Positions 1-7,958 of a stretch of 35,074 nt of DNA are shown here, in pieces. The position numbers were made by a program, and so were the translations under genes. The notes beneath the pieces are model-generated. The model saw nothing but the letters and a program-made list of their open reading frames with translations. It did no database searches and had not been told where the DNA came from. Origin of the DNA: Faecalibacterium sp. GTDB lineage: Bacteria > Bacillota > Clostridia > Oscillospirales > Ruminococcaceae. The stretch is from positions 1 through 35,074 of the forward strand of contig JALCRP010000021.1 in NCBI GenBank assembly GCA_022652735.1, given 5' to 3'. Position 1 is the stretch's first letter. Each line of letters opens with the position of its first letter.

Positions 1-348
1 TATTGCTCGGCCGGCGTCAAGGATGACGGCTACACCCGCGATTATGATTTGACGGGCGGCAGCGGCCTGTACCTGACAAACGGCACATGGCAGACGATTA
101 CTTGGAAAAAAGGCGATGCAGCTTCCGCTTTGCAGCTGTTTGCGGCGGATGGCAAAGCCTTGCAGGTAGCGCGCGGCAAAACGTACCTTGGCATCTACGG
201 CGGGTTCGCCGGCCAATCGGTAACTGTGGCCGGCGCGGACGGCAGCGCGATTGAAACCGGGCTTTCCGCCCCGGCGGCGATGCCGGCCCCTGCGCCCGCG
301 GCTGATTCGGCTGCGGCAGGCAGCGTGGCCTCTGCGCCGGCGGTCTAA
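1..348 (+). CDS. DUF3048 (YerB-like) protein, 3' part only
   Basis: The reading frame is open from the first base of the window to a TAA at 346-348, so only the last 115 residues are seen. The pattern of a glycine-rich turn (GGSGLYLTNGTW), a Trp-Lys pair, 'FAADGKALQVARGKTYLGIYG' split over two strands, is what I know from the C-terminal domain of DUF3048 proteins (YerB-like, usually secreted lipoproteins of unknown function). The last 30 or so residues after the domain are a low-complexity Ala/Pro/Ser tail. A terminator hairpin follows directly. The N-terminus, signal peptide and start lie outside the window. The internal TTG at 49 is not a likely start because the domain begins before it. 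Confidence 0.7.
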   Translation, partial: YCSAGVKDDGYTRDYDLTGGSGLYLTNGTWQTITWKKGDAASALQLFAADGKALQVARGKTYLGIYGGFAGQSVTVAGADGSAIETGLSAPAAMPAPAPAADSAAAGSVASAPAV

Positions 349-380
349 CCCCCTTACCAAGAAAAAATATTGCATAAACG

Positions 381-427
381 AAAAGCGCTTTCTGCGGGCC
401 TTACGGGGCCACAGAAAGCGCTTTTTT
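381..427. terminator. Two-way intrinsic terminator
   Basis: Perfect 14-bp arms (381-394 and 412-425) around a 17-base loop, with A-runs on the left and T-runs on the right. It sits between the convergent ends of the DUF3048 gene and the histidine phosphatase gene, so it can end both transcripts. Confidence 0.9.
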
Positions 428-457
428 GATGAAACGAAGAAATGTGGGATGCGCCGA

Positions 458-1120
458 TTAGACTTCCTCGGAAGATTCCTGCCCGGCGACGGTATCCAGA
501 TACCCTGCGGGGATCACGTCGATCGCCTCGACAAGGCGATCCCGCATCCAAAGCTCGGCGTCTGTCTGTACCGTATAGCCGCAGCCGGGGTCGGCCATCC
601 ACTGCTCGGGCCGGCGGCTGGGCAGCGCGCGTTGGCTCAGCATGCTCATAATCACGCCGCCGTGCGTGACACAGGCGGCCTCTGCAATGCCGGATTTTAT
701 CATATACTCAAACAGCTTGAGCAGCGTTTCGGCGCAGCGCTGATTGAAATCGGCCGTAGCCTCGGCGCCTTTGGGCGTAAAGCCGCTTTCGGGGTTCATC
801 CATTTGCCAAAATCCGGGTCCTTCACAAGCTCTTTCAGCGGGCGGCCCTCGTAGATGCCGAAGCCGGCCTCGCGCAGATCATCGACGGAAAATTTATGTG
901 TGGCATCCGGGAACAGTATGTTCGCTGTTTCCACCGCCCGCGAAAGCGGCGAGGAAAAAACAGTATCCACTTTCGGGTAGGAAAAACGCTCCTGCAGGGA
1001 AGCCAGCTGGGCACGGCCCTCCTCACACAAAGGCAGATCGGTTTTGTTGCCGATATACAGCCCGTCGAGGTTGCCTTGGGTAATGCCGTGGCGGATCAGA
1101 TGCAGCTTAAAGGTTTTCAT
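458..1120 (-). CDS. Histidine phosphatase family protein (phosphoglycerate mutase-like)
   Basis: A 220-residue member of the histidine phosphatase superfamily. The phospho-acceptor motif LIRHG (His11) is at residues 8-12, an acid/base glutamate lies in REAGFGIYEG (residues 83-92), and the second catalytic histidine is His153 in VTHGG. The family contains cofactor-dependent phosphoglycerate mutases and many broad phosphatases (CobC, PhoE, GpmB types). The short length suggests a phosphatase rather than a glycolytic mutase, but the substrate cannot be read from sequence. The start chosen is the ATG at 1118-1120: an AGGAGG (cctcct on plus, 1131-1136) lies 10 bases upstream, and the longer open frame upstream looks non-coding. 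It ends at the two-way terminator at 381-427. It is transcribed alone. Confidence 0.88.
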   Translation of the reverse strand: MKTFKLHLIRHGITQGNLDGLYIGNKTDLPLCEEGRAQLASLQERFSYPKVDTVFSSPLSRAVETANILFPDATHKFSVDDLREAGFGIYEGRPLKELVKDPDFGKWMNPESGFTPKGAEATADFNQRCAETLLKLFEYMIKSGIAEAACVTHGGVIMSMLSQRALPSRRPEQWMADPGCGYTVQTDAELWMRDRLVEAIDVIPAGYLDTVAGQESSEEV

Positions 1121-1144
1121 AAAGTAAATGCCTCCTGACGGCCG

Positions 1145-1202
1145 AAAAGGCCACATTTTTGGATTTCTTGGGCAAAGAAAAAAACTTTTTTCGTGGCCTT
1201 TT
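1145..1202. repeat. 10-bp perfect inverted repeat upstream of the phosphatase gene
   Basis: AAAAGGCCAC (1145-1154) is repeated in inverse at 1193-1202 with 38 bases between, which contain further A/T self-complementary runs. On the minus strand this lies in the presumed leader of the phosphatase gene just before its ribosome binding site. It could be a leader RNA structure or a weak terminator. I see no match to a known riboswitch. Confidence 0.5.
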
Positions 1203-1310
1203 GCAGGTGGTGGCCCCACATGTTGCGCGAAGCCCCCCCGCGGGATGCCCATATCTGGTGGGCCTGACAAAAACGACGAAAAAGCCTTTTTTTTCTTGGC
1301 GCATTTTGTA

Positions 1311-1339
1311 TTTACAAAGCGTTTTCACTAATATATAAT
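1311..1339 (+). promoter_or_regulatory. Sigma-A promoter of the XRE regulator gene
   Basis: TTTACA (1311-1316), 17-base spacer, TATAAT (1334-1339). The start codon is 57 bases further on. A short inverted repeat (ccgt/acgg, around 1347-1358) follows the -10 box and could be an autoregulatory site, but it is too short to call. Confidence 0.8.
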
Positions 1340-1396
1340 CAACTTACCGTAAAAAACGGGGGAGAGAATATACAAAATCGAGGATGGAACGGAATC

Positions 1397-2083
1397 ATGG
1401 AATTTAATCGGATCATTACGCTTTTGCGCAAAGAGCGCGGGATTACGCAAAAGCAGGCGGCAGAGGACCTTGGCATTTCGCAGGCGCTTTTGTCGCACTA
1501 TGAAAAAGGAATCCGAGAGTGCGGCTTGGATTTCATAGTGCGTGTGGCGGATTATTACGGCGTTTCCTGCGATTACCTTTTGGGCCGCAGCGCGGACCGA
1601 AACGGGATGATGCTTTCGGCGGAGGATATTCCGAACCCGGAAAGCATGAAAGATAACGTTTATCACGGCAGCGTTCTGCCCACGATGAACAAAAAGCTGA
1701 TCTCCAACAGCCTGAATATTTTGTATGCCAAGCTGAGCGACTGCCAGAATAGGACGCTTGTAACGGAAGTCAGCGCGTTTTTGATGCTGGCCGTGTACAA
1801 GATGTTCCGCCTGTTGTACAGCGCGCAGGCACACAATACCCGCAGCCTGTTCAGTATATCACAAAATACATGGGAAGGCTATTCCGATTCGGCCATGAAA
1901 GTGGCCGAGGCCAACGTGAAAGCCGCCCTTGCCGGTGAGGAGCTTGCCGGGCCGGATTCGGCGCTGAAAGATACCCAGTGCCTTGCGATGACGACGGAAT
2001 CTCTCTCGGAGGAATATCCGCTGTATGCCTCCAGCCTGCTGAACCTTGTGAAGAGCAGCGAGACCCGCATCGAAAAGCCGTAA
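1397..2083 (+). CDS. XRE-family transcriptional regulator
   Basis: 228 residues. Residues 6-62 form a classic helix-turn-helix of the XRE/Cro-CI type (RKERGITQKQAAEDLGIS, then ALLSHYEKGIRE and a final YYGVSCDYLLGR). The C-terminal 165 residues are alpha-helical, match no domain I know, and may mediate dimerisation or sensing. A GAGGA-like ribosome binding site (1380-1384) lies 12 bases before the ATG. The gene has its own promoter and terminator and stands alone, so its targets cannot be inferred from an operon partner; the divergent phosphatase is the nearest candidate besides itself. Confidence 0.85.
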   Translation: MEFNRIITLLRKERGITQKQAAEDLGISQALLSHYEKGIRECGLDFIVRVADYYGVSCDYLLGRSADRNGMMLSAEDIPNPESMKDNVYHGSVLPTMNKKLISNSLNILYAKLSDCQNRTLVTEVSAFLMLAVYKMFRLLYSAQAHNTRSLFSISQNTWEGYSDSAMKVAEANVKAALAGEELAGPDSALKDTQCLAMTTESLSEEYPLYASSLLNLVKSSETRIEKP

Positions 2084-2188
2084 ACACAGAGCAGGCTTTT
2101 CCGGCGCGAGGCACTTTGGCTGGCTGCTTTGCGACGGGCTGAAAACGTGCTAAAACGTACTTTGCTGACAAAAAATCCAGAATGTATA

Positions 2189-2230
2189 AAAAAGTGCCTT
2201 TCGCAGCAGACGCCGCGGAAGGCACTTTTT
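2189..2230. terminator. Two-way intrinsic terminator
   Basis: AAAAAGTGCCTT (2189-2200) pairs with AAGGCACTTTTT (2219-2230) around an 18-base loop. It lies between the convergent XRE regulator and AbrB-like genes and has a U-run on either strand. Confidence 0.9.
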
Positions 2231-2270
2231 GCAGAAAAAGAAGAAATACGGGTTGCTTCGCCCGCTAGAT

Positions 2271-2522
2271 TTACAGCGCGCCGATTTTTTTGCGACAGGC
2301 GCGGCAGATACACATATCTCCAAACTTTTTGGCTTCGGGGTCGATTTCTCCACAGAAATCGCAAGCCCCCGCAGGACGATACTTTTTCAACAAGATGGTG
2401 TCACCGTCGATAAAAATTTCCAGTTTGGAGTTGGAATTGATCTTTAGATTTGTCCGCAGCTCCTTCGGTAGGACGATACGCCCCAAGCCGTCGATTCCTC
2501 GGACAATACCAGTACTTTTCAT
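2271..2522 (-). CDS. AbrB/SpoVT-like transition regulator with C-terminal cysteine cluster
   Basis: 83 residues. The N-terminal 47 residues are a swapped-hairpin AbrB domain (GIVRGIDGLGRIVLPKELR, then a beta-rich part ending FIDGDTILLKKY), the DNA-binding fold of AbrB, Abh and SpoVT. The C-terminal part holds Cys54, Cys57, Cys71, Cys73 and Cys76, a CxxC...CxCxxC arrangement that could bind zinc. Proteins of this family control growth-phase transition and, for SpoVT, sporulation genes. The start is the ATG at 2520-2522 with AGGAG upstream; the frame runs further upstream, but that part crosses the promoter. It has its own strong promoter and ends at the two-way terminator. Confidence 0.85.
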   Translation of the reverse strand: MKSTGIVRGIDGLGRIVLPKELRTNLKINSNSKLEIFIDGDTILLKKYRPAGACDFCGEIDPEAKKFGDMCICRACRKKIGAL

Positions 2523-2565
2523 ATTCCCTGCTCCTTTGCGTTTTTTATCCTTCTTCTCGTGTAAA

Positions 2566-2594
2566 AGTATAGTCTTTTTGAGAATAAATGTCAA
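2566..2594 (-). promoter_or_regulatory. Sigma-A promoter of the AbrB-like gene
   Basis: On the minus strand TTGACA (2589-2594), 17-base spacer, TATACT (2566-2571). A near-consensus promoter, which fits an abundant small regulator. Confidence 0.88.
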
Positions 2595-2631
2595 TATTTG
2601 GCAAATAAAAAAGACGACCACTTTGCCCAAA

Positions 2632-2674
2632 AAGCCCGGCGAAAACACCACATTCGAGCGTTTGCGCCGGGCTT
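2632..2674 (-). terminator. trpS terminator
   Basis: AAGCCCGGCG (2632-2641) and its perfect inverse (2665-2674) with a 23-base loop. On the minus strand the hairpin is followed by a run of five T, which ends the trpS transcript just before the AbrB-like promoter. Confidence 0.8.
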
Positions 2675-2709
2675 CGACATTTTTACTGAAGAAAAAATCG
2701 CCGGAGAGT

Positions 2710-3720
2710 TTACAACTGGAGCAACCCAACCTTTTTGTATACTTTTTCAACCATGCGGTTTGCTAAGCGCGAGGCCCCTGCCGCACCGTCTTTCAAAACG
2801 CCGTCCACATAATCCTTGTCGGCAAGAATGCGGGCGTATTCGCCCTGAATCGGCGCCAAAGCGTTGGCCACAACTTCGCCGACGGCATCCTTGAACTCGC
2901 CATAGCCCTTGCCGGAAAACTCGGCCTCGATCTCGGCAAGCGCTTTGCCGGTGAACACGTTGTAGATCATCATCAGATTGGACACGCCGGGCTTCTCGGC
3001 CGGGTCATACCGTACAACGCCCTCAGAATCGGTGACGGCGCGGCGGAACTTGCGCAGGATCGTGTCGGCATCGTCCGTCATCAGGATGAACGCGTTGAGG
3101 TTTGTGTCGCTCTTGCTCATTTTCTTTGTCGGCTCGGCCAGCGACATAATCTTTGCGCCCTCTTTTGTGATATAGCCCTCGGGCAGCGTAAACGTCGGGC
3201 TGTAGGCGCTGTTAAAGCGCTGGGCTACGTTACGGGCCAGCTCGACATGCTGCGTCTGATCTTTGCCCACGGGGACAAGATCGGCGTTGTAAATCAGGAT
3301 GTCAGCCGCCATCAGCGCCGGATAGGTAAACAGGCCGCCATTGACATTATCAGGGTGCTTTGCGCTTTTATCCTTAAACTGCGTCATGCGCGAAAGCTCG
3401 CCAAACTGGCTGTTGCAGCACAAGATCCAGTTCAGCTGGGTATGCGCGGGCACATGGCTTTGCACGAAAAGCAGGCTCTGCTTCGGGTCGATGCCGGCGG
3501 CAAGCAGCATCGCGGCCGCCTCGCGTGTATGGCGGCGAAGCTCGGCCGGAACCTGACGCACCGTCAGCGCATGCAGATCAGCCACCATATACAGGCATTC
3601 AAAATCTTCCTGCAGCTTTGACCAGTTGCGCACGGCGCCGATATAGTTGCCCAAGGTAAAGGTGCCCGTCGGCTGGATGCCGGAAAGAATGCGCTTTTTG
3701 CGCTCGACAGTCTCGCTCAT
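2710..3720 (-). CDS. trpS: Tryptophan--tRNA ligase
   Basis: 336 residues, the normal size for bacterial TrpRS, a class I synthetase that charges tRNA-Trp in the cytoplasm. Signature motifs are GIQPTGTFTLGNYIGA (residues 14-29; TLGN stands for the HIGH motif) and KMSKS (200-204). The motif GKDQTQHVELAR (residues 152-163) is also typical of the family. The ATG at 3718-3720 is preceded by AGAGGGG. A sigma-A promoter lies 42-70 bases upstream, so the leader is only about 35 bases; there is no room for a T-box. It is divergent from gltX, and the two promoters overlap. Confidence 0.97.
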   Translation of the reverse strand: MSETVERKKRILSGIQPTGTFTLGNYIGAVRNWSKLQEDFECLYMVADLHALTVRQVPAELRRHTREAAAMLLAAGIDPKQSLLFVQSHVPAHTQLNWILCCNSQFGELSRMTQFKDKSAKHPDNVNGGLFTYPALMAADILIYNADLVPVGKDQTQHVELARNVAQRFNSAYSPTFTLPEGYITKEGAKIMSLAEPTKKMSKSDTNLNAFILMTDDADTILRKFRRAVTDSEGVVRYDPAEKPGVSNLMMIYNVFTGKALAEIEAEFSGKGYGEFKDAVGEVVANALAPIQGEYARILADKDYVDGVLKDGAAGASRLANRMVEKVYKKVGLLQL

Positions 3721-3761
3721 ATTTTTACGCCCCTCTTTGATTTTGGTGAAGTATATCTGCG

Positions 3762-3790
3762 ATTATAGCACGTTTGCCATTCGTTGACAA
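3762..3790 (-). promoter_or_regulatory. trpS promoter
   Basis: On the minus strand TTGTCA (3785-3790), 17-base spacer, TATAAT (3762-3767). Five bases of its -35 box are also part of the -35 box of the divergent gltX promoter. Confidence 0.85.
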
Positions 3791-3812
3791 ACCGCGGCGC
3801 AGAGGGTAGACT
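3784..3812 (+). promoter_or_regulatory. gltX promoter
   Basis: TTGACA (3784-3789), 17-base spacer, TAGACT (3807-3812). The leader is about 74 bases. The -35 box overlaps that of the trpS promoter on the other strand. Confidence 0.82.
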
Positions 3813-3830
3813 AAGCAGGATAAAGCCCCG

Positions 3831-3851
3831 CGCCGCCCGCAGCGGGCGGCG
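3831..3851 (+). other. GC-rich hairpin in the gltX leader
   Basis: CGCCGCCC (3831-3838) pairs with GGGCGGCG (3844-3851) around a 5-base loop, about 26 bases before the gltX ribosome binding site. There is no U-run, so it is not a terminator. It may stabilise the 5' end or affect translation; no known element is recognised. Confidence 0.5.
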
Positions 3852-3892
3852 TATCGGCGGCGGAAAAACAAAAGTTTGGAGAGAAGCACAGT

Positions 3893-5362
3893 ATGGCTGA
3901 AAAGAAAGTTCGCACCCGGTTTGCGCCCAGCCCCACGGGCTATATGCATGTCGGCAACCTGCGCACGGCGCTGTACGCGTACCTGATGGCAAAGCACAAC
4001 GACGGCACGTTTATTTTGCGCATCGAGGATACCGACCAGGAACGCTATGTGGATGGCGCAGTGGACGTGATCTATCAAACCTGCCGCGAGACGGGCCTGA
4101 TCTGGGATGAAGGCCCCGACATCGGCGGGCCGGTGGGGCCGTATGTGCAAAGCGAGCGCATGGGTATGTTCAAGCAATATGCCGAGCAGCTGGTGCGCGA
4201 CGGCAAGGCTTACTATTGCTTTTGTACGCCCGAGCGCTTGGATGCGATGCATGCCGCGCAGGAAGCGCGCGGCGAGATGACACATTATGACGGCTGCTGC
4301 CGTGAGCTGGACGCCGCCACCGTGCAGAAGAACCTTGCGGCCGGGATGCCCTATGTCATCCGCCAGAAAATCCCCCGCACAGGCAAAACCAGCTTTGATG
4401 ACGTCGTATACGGCCACATCGAAGTGGATAACAGCGAAATGGACGACCAGATCTTGCTAAAGAGCGACGGCATGCCCACCTATAACTTTGCCAATGTCGT
4501 CGACGACCACCTGATGGGCATCACGCACGTTATCCGCGGCAGCGAATACCTTTCCAGCACACCGAAATACAACTTGCTGTATGAGGCGTTTGGCTGGGAG
4601 ATCCCGGCGTATATCCATTGCCCGCCTGTGATGAAGGATGCACACAACAAGCTCTCAAAGCGCAACGGCGATGCCTCCTATCAGGACCTTGTGGCAAAGG
4701 GTTTTTTGACCGAAGCAATCCTGAACTATATCTGCCTTTTGGGCTGGAGCCCGCGCGGCGAATATGCCGAGCAGGAAATTTTTACGCTGCCGGAGCTGGT
4801 AAAGGTGTGGGAGCCTTCGGGCATCTCGAAATCGCCCGCCATCTTCGACCCACTGAAGCTGCGCGCCATCAACGCCGAATATATCCGCCGCCTTTCGCCG
4901 GAGCAGTTTTTGGAAAAGGCAACGCCGTGGATTGACAGCGCCGTGAAAAGCCCGATCAATCGGGCGCTGCTTTGTGCAAACCTTCAGCCGCGGTGCGAAT
5001 CTTTCGGCGACATCCCGGCCGAGATTGATTTCTTCGATGCAATGCCGGAATACGATGCCGCGCTTTACGAAAACAAAAAGCAAAAGACGACGCCCGAGAC
5101 GGCCTGTGAAGCCTTAAAGGCGCTGGAGCCGGTTTTGGCCGACGCCGCGCTGGATTATAGCGACAAAGACGCAATTTTTGCCGCCTGCAAGGCAAAAGCC
5201 GAGCAGCTGGAAAAGAAAAACGGCTGGCTTTTGTATCCGTTGGGGATTGCCCTCTCCGGCCGCCAGCGCACCCCCGGCGGCGGAACGGACCTTGCCTGCA
5301 TGATGGGCCGCGAAAAAACGCTGGCGCGCGTACAGGCTGCAATCGAGAAGCTGGGCGGCTAA
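3893..5362 (+). CDS. gltX: Glutamate--tRNA ligase
   Basis: 489 residues, a class I synthetase that attaches glutamate to tRNA-Glu. The HIGH-type motif is in APSPTGYMHVGN (residues 11-22) and KLSKR is at 243-247. LRIEDTDQERY (42-52) is typical of the family. CFC (99-101) together with Cys125/Cys126 fits the zinc-binding insert seen in many bacterial GluRS. The ATG at 3893 has GGAGAG (3878-3883) 9 bases upstream. In most Firmicutes this enzyme also charges tRNA-Gln for the GatCAB pathway; that cannot be tested here. A terminator follows at 5446-5484. Confidence 0.97.
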   Translation: MAEKKVRTRFAPSPTGYMHVGNLRTALYAYLMAKHNDGTFILRIEDTDQERYVDGAVDVIYQTCRETGLIWDEGPDIGGPVGPYVQSERMGMFKQYAEQLVRDGKAYYCFCTPERLDAMHAAQEARGEMTHYDGCCRELDAATVQKNLAAGMPYVIRQKIPRTGKTSFDDVVYGHIEVDNSEMDDQILLKSDGMPTYNFANVVDDHLMGITHVIRGSEYLSSTPKYNLLYEAFGWEIPAYIHCPPVMKDAHNKLSKRNGDASYQDLVAKGFLTEAILNYICLLGWSPRGEYAEQEIFTLPELVKVWEPSGISKSPAIFDPLKLRAINAEYIRRLSPEQFLEKATPWIDSAVKSPINRALLCANLQPRCESFGDIPAEIDFFDAMPEYDAALYENKKQKTTPETACEALKALEPVLADAALDYSDKDAIFAACKAKAEQLEKKNGWLLYPLGIALSGRQRTPGGGTDLACMMGREKTLARVQAAIEKLGG

Positions 5363-5445
5363 AAGGGCCGGTTGCGCATAAAAACGCCTCGGCTTTCCGC
5401 CTTGCGAAAACGCCGCTGACACGGCACAAGCATTTCATGATAAAC

Positions 5446-5484
5446 AAAGCCCGCGCTTTACCTTTTGGCGAAGCGCGGGCTTTT
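5446..5484 (+). terminator. gltX terminator
   Basis: AAAGCCCGCGCTT (5446-5458) pairs with AAGCGCGGGCTTT (5471-5483), followed by a short T-run. It separates gltX from spoIIE. Confidence 0.85.
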
Positions 5485-5605
5485 GCGTTGCTCGGAAGAA
5501 AATCTTTGGCTTTCTGCGCTCTGCGGCAAAATCCGCCTAATGTATGCGGTAGGGTAAAGGCAAAGCCGCCGAAGGACAAGCTGTGCGGCCGCGGAGGGAT
5601 ACAAG

Positions 5606-7870
5606 ATGCAAACGATCAAATGGCAGCTGCCGAAGGCGCCGCTGCGGCTGAAGGCCGGCGGCGCAAGCTGGGCAGCCTTCCGGCAGGGGGCGGCGTTCTG
5701 CCTTGGGGCAGCGGCCTGCGCCGGGCGCTTATATGGGCTGCTGACGCCGTTTGGCGTCGCGCTTGCACTGGGCGCAGGAGAAAATGATTACATTGCCGCG
5801 GCCGCCGGCGCCGCCGTGGGTACGCTGCTTTGGCAAAACGGGCCATGCACAGTGGCGACGCTTTGTACGCTTGCCGCTGTGGCGGCGGTGCGCAGGCTGC
5901 AGCCGCGCCACTTCCCGGATGCGGCTGCTGCCTGTATTATTGTGCAGCTGGCGATGACGGGGCTTTTGCTGGCCAGCGGCGCGGCCGACGCCGACCAGAT
6001 GGCGCTGGCCTGCTGCAACGCAGGGCTGGCTGTTTTAACGGCGTGGCTGATGCGGCAGCTGGCCGCTTATACGGGCGGCGCGCAGCTGCTTGTGCCCGGG
6101 ATGATCGTGACGGCCGTGCTGGCCAATATTTCGGCCGGGCCATTTTTGCCGGGCATCAGCTTTGCGGCCGGGGCCTGCATTGCGCTTGCCTGCCGCGGCC
6201 GGCGCGAACAGGCGCTTGTGGCGGCGGCGGGCCTTTGCCTTACCCTATGCGCGGCCGACCCTGCGCTGACATTTGCGGCGGCGGCAATCCTTGGAGGCAC
6301 GGTAGTGGCCGTGAGCTTTGGCGCGGGGCAGCGGCTGCGCTGCGGCGTTTTGTTTTTGCTGGGCTGTATGCCGGGCATGTTCTGCGCCGCGACGGTACAG
6401 GCCGCCTTGCGCATGGGGGTGGCGCTGGCGGTAGCGGAAGGGGCATTTTGCCTGATGCCGCAAAAATTTGTGCTGGCCGTGCCGGACAGCGACCCGGCCG
6501 AAAGCGCCGGCCGCCCGGCCGTAAGCGCGGCGGCCACAAAACTTTCGGCTGTGGCGGAAAGCCTTTCCGGCATCGCTCAGACGGTAAACGGCGTTTACCG
6601 CGCGATGCCCAAGCATGGCGAGACCTATAACTGGGTGGCCGAGCGCACCCACGATATGCTTTGCGCACACTGCGCAAAGCGTGAATCATGCTGGCAGGAA
6701 AGCTACAGCGATACGCTGGATGGGCTGTTCAGCTTAAAGCCAAAGCTCGAACAGCAGGGGCATGTCGATGTAGAAGATCTGCCCGGGCAATTTGCCTGCT
6801 GCATCCACCCGGCGGCGCTTTGCGCGGCCGAAACGCAGGCATGGGCACAGTTCTGCGGGCGGCGGCAGGCGCGCGTACAGGCGGACGCACTGCGCACGGC
6901 CCTGACAGAGCAATATGATGCCGTGGCGTCGGCGCTGGCGGCGCTTTCCGAGCAGCTGGGCGAGCCGGGCCTGCGCGAAGATTATAAGACGGGGCGTGTA
7001 GCGGCGCTGTTTGCATCCCTGGGGATGGAGCCGGGCGAGTGTGCCGTGACGCAGGACAGCATGGGCCGCACCCGCGCGGCCGTGACGCTGCCGCGAAAAC
7101 GATTTTCGGAAGAGGACCTTGTGGCCCTTTCAGAAGAAGTGAGCCGAATCTGCCACCGCTCGATGGACCCGCCGCAAAAGCTTTCGTGCCGCGGCGCAAC
7201 GACGCTTCTGTTTTTGGAAAAGCCGGCCTTGCAGGCATCGTTCGGCATGGCGACGCAGGCCGCCAGCGGCAATGTCAGCGGTGATGCGGTGCAGCAATTT
7301 TGCACAGGCGACGCGGCATTTGTGCTGCTGTGCGACGGCATGGGCACGGGCCGGCCCGCCGCTGTGGATGGGCATCTTGCCGCGGAGCTGACGGCCCGGC
7401 TGCTGCGCGCGGGCTTTGCGCCCGAAACGGCGGCCCGCCTGATTAACGTGGCGCTTACGCTGAAAAGCGATGAGGAAAGCGGCGCGACGCTGGACCTTTT
7501 ACAGGTTGACCTTTACGGTGGGGCGGCGGCCTTATTTAAGGCGGGCGCTGCGCCGGGCTTTGTGATACAGGCCGGGCGCGCCAGCAAAGTGAGCGGCCCG
7601 GGCCTTCCGATCGGCATTCTGGGCGCGGTGAGCGGCCAGACAAAGCATGTCCATCTGGAAGCAGGCGATTGGGCGGTGCTTGTCTCGGACGGCATGCTGC
7701 TGGATGGGCCGGAATGGATTTTGCAGCAGCTACAGCTTTCTGCTGCCACCGATACGACGCCGCAGGCGCTGGCCGAGCTTTTGGTGAAGATGGCGCGTGC
7801 GCGCGCCGAGCATACCGGCCGCCCGGACGACATCACCGCCGCCGTGATCAAGCTGGAAAAGTACCGATAA
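5606..7870 (+). CDS. spoIIE: Stage II sporulation protein E (membrane-bound PP2C-type phosphatase)
   Basis: 754 residues with the SpoIIE layout: a hydrophobic N-terminal region to about residue 300 with roughly ten membrane segments, a central regulatory region with a small Cys cluster (CAHCAKRESCW), then a PP2C-type phosphatase domain from about residue 540. Metal-binding acidic motifs are intact: Asp560 in SGD, Asp577 in DGMGTG, Asp695 in SDGM and Asp741/742 in GRPDDIT, so it should be active. In Bacillus SpoIIE dephosphorylates SpoIIAA to activate sigma-F in the forespore and binds FtsZ. The ATG at 5606 follows GGAGGG (5593-5598). No clear promoter or Spo0A box was found in the 120 bases between the gltX terminator and the start. 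It is followed by a terminator. Confidence 0.92.
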   Translation: MQTIKWQLPKAPLRLKAGGASWAAFRQGAAFCLGAAACAGRLYGLLTPFGVALALGAGENDYIAAAAGAAVGTLLWQNGPCTVATLCTLAAVAAVRRLQPRHFPDAAAACIIVQLAMTGLLLASGAADADQMALACCNAGLAVLTAWLMRQLAAYTGGAQLLVPGMIVTAVLANISAGPFLPGISFAAGACIALACRGRREQALVAAAGLCLTLCAADPALTFAAAAILGGTVVAVSFGAGQRLRCGVLFLLGCMPGMFCAATVQAALRMGVALAVAEGAFCLMPQKFVLAVPDSDPAESAGRPAVSAAATKLSAVAESLSGIAQTVNGVYRAMPKHGETYNWVAERTHDMLCAHCAKRESCWQESYSDTLDGLFSLKPKLEQQGHVDVEDLPGQFACCIHPAALCAAETQAWAQFCGRRQARVQADALRTALTEQYDAVASALAALSEQLGEPGLREDYKTGRVAALFASLGMEPGECAVTQDSMGRTRAAVTLPRKRFSEEDLVALSEEVSRICHRSMDPPQKLSCRGATTLLFLEKPALQASFGMATQAASGNVSGDAVQQFCTGDAAFVLLCDGMGTGRPAAVDGHLAAELTARLLRAGFAPETAARLINVALTLKSDEESGATLDLLQVDLYGGAAALFKAGAAPGFVIQAGRASKVSGPGLPIGILGAVSGQTKHVHLEAGDWAVLVSDGMLLDGPEWILQQLQLSAATDTTPQALAELLVKMARARAEHTGRPDDITAAVIKLEKYR

Positions 7871-7902
7871 AAGCATACTGAATTTTGTACGGACACAAAA
7901 AT

Positions 7903-7945
7903 GGCGCATCCCACGGCTTTTGGGCCGCAGAATGCGCCGTTTCTT
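7903..7945. terminator. Terminator between spoIIE and the convergent membrane protein gene
   Basis: GGCGCAT (7903-7909) pairs with ATGCGCC (7932-7938); a T-rich stretch follows on plus and a run of five T on minus. The loop is long (22 bases) with extra partial pairing (cggc/gccg). Confidence 0.7.
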
Positions 7946-7958
7946 TTGTGCGGCGGGC

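Noticed and set aside
3721..3760. T-box leader before trpS
   Set aside because: The predicted transcript leader is only about 35 bases; there is no specifier stem, T-box sequence or terminator.
5465..5475. Spo0A box upstream of spoIIE
   Set aside because: The only similar stretch (TGGCGAA) has a mismatch and lies inside the gltX terminator.
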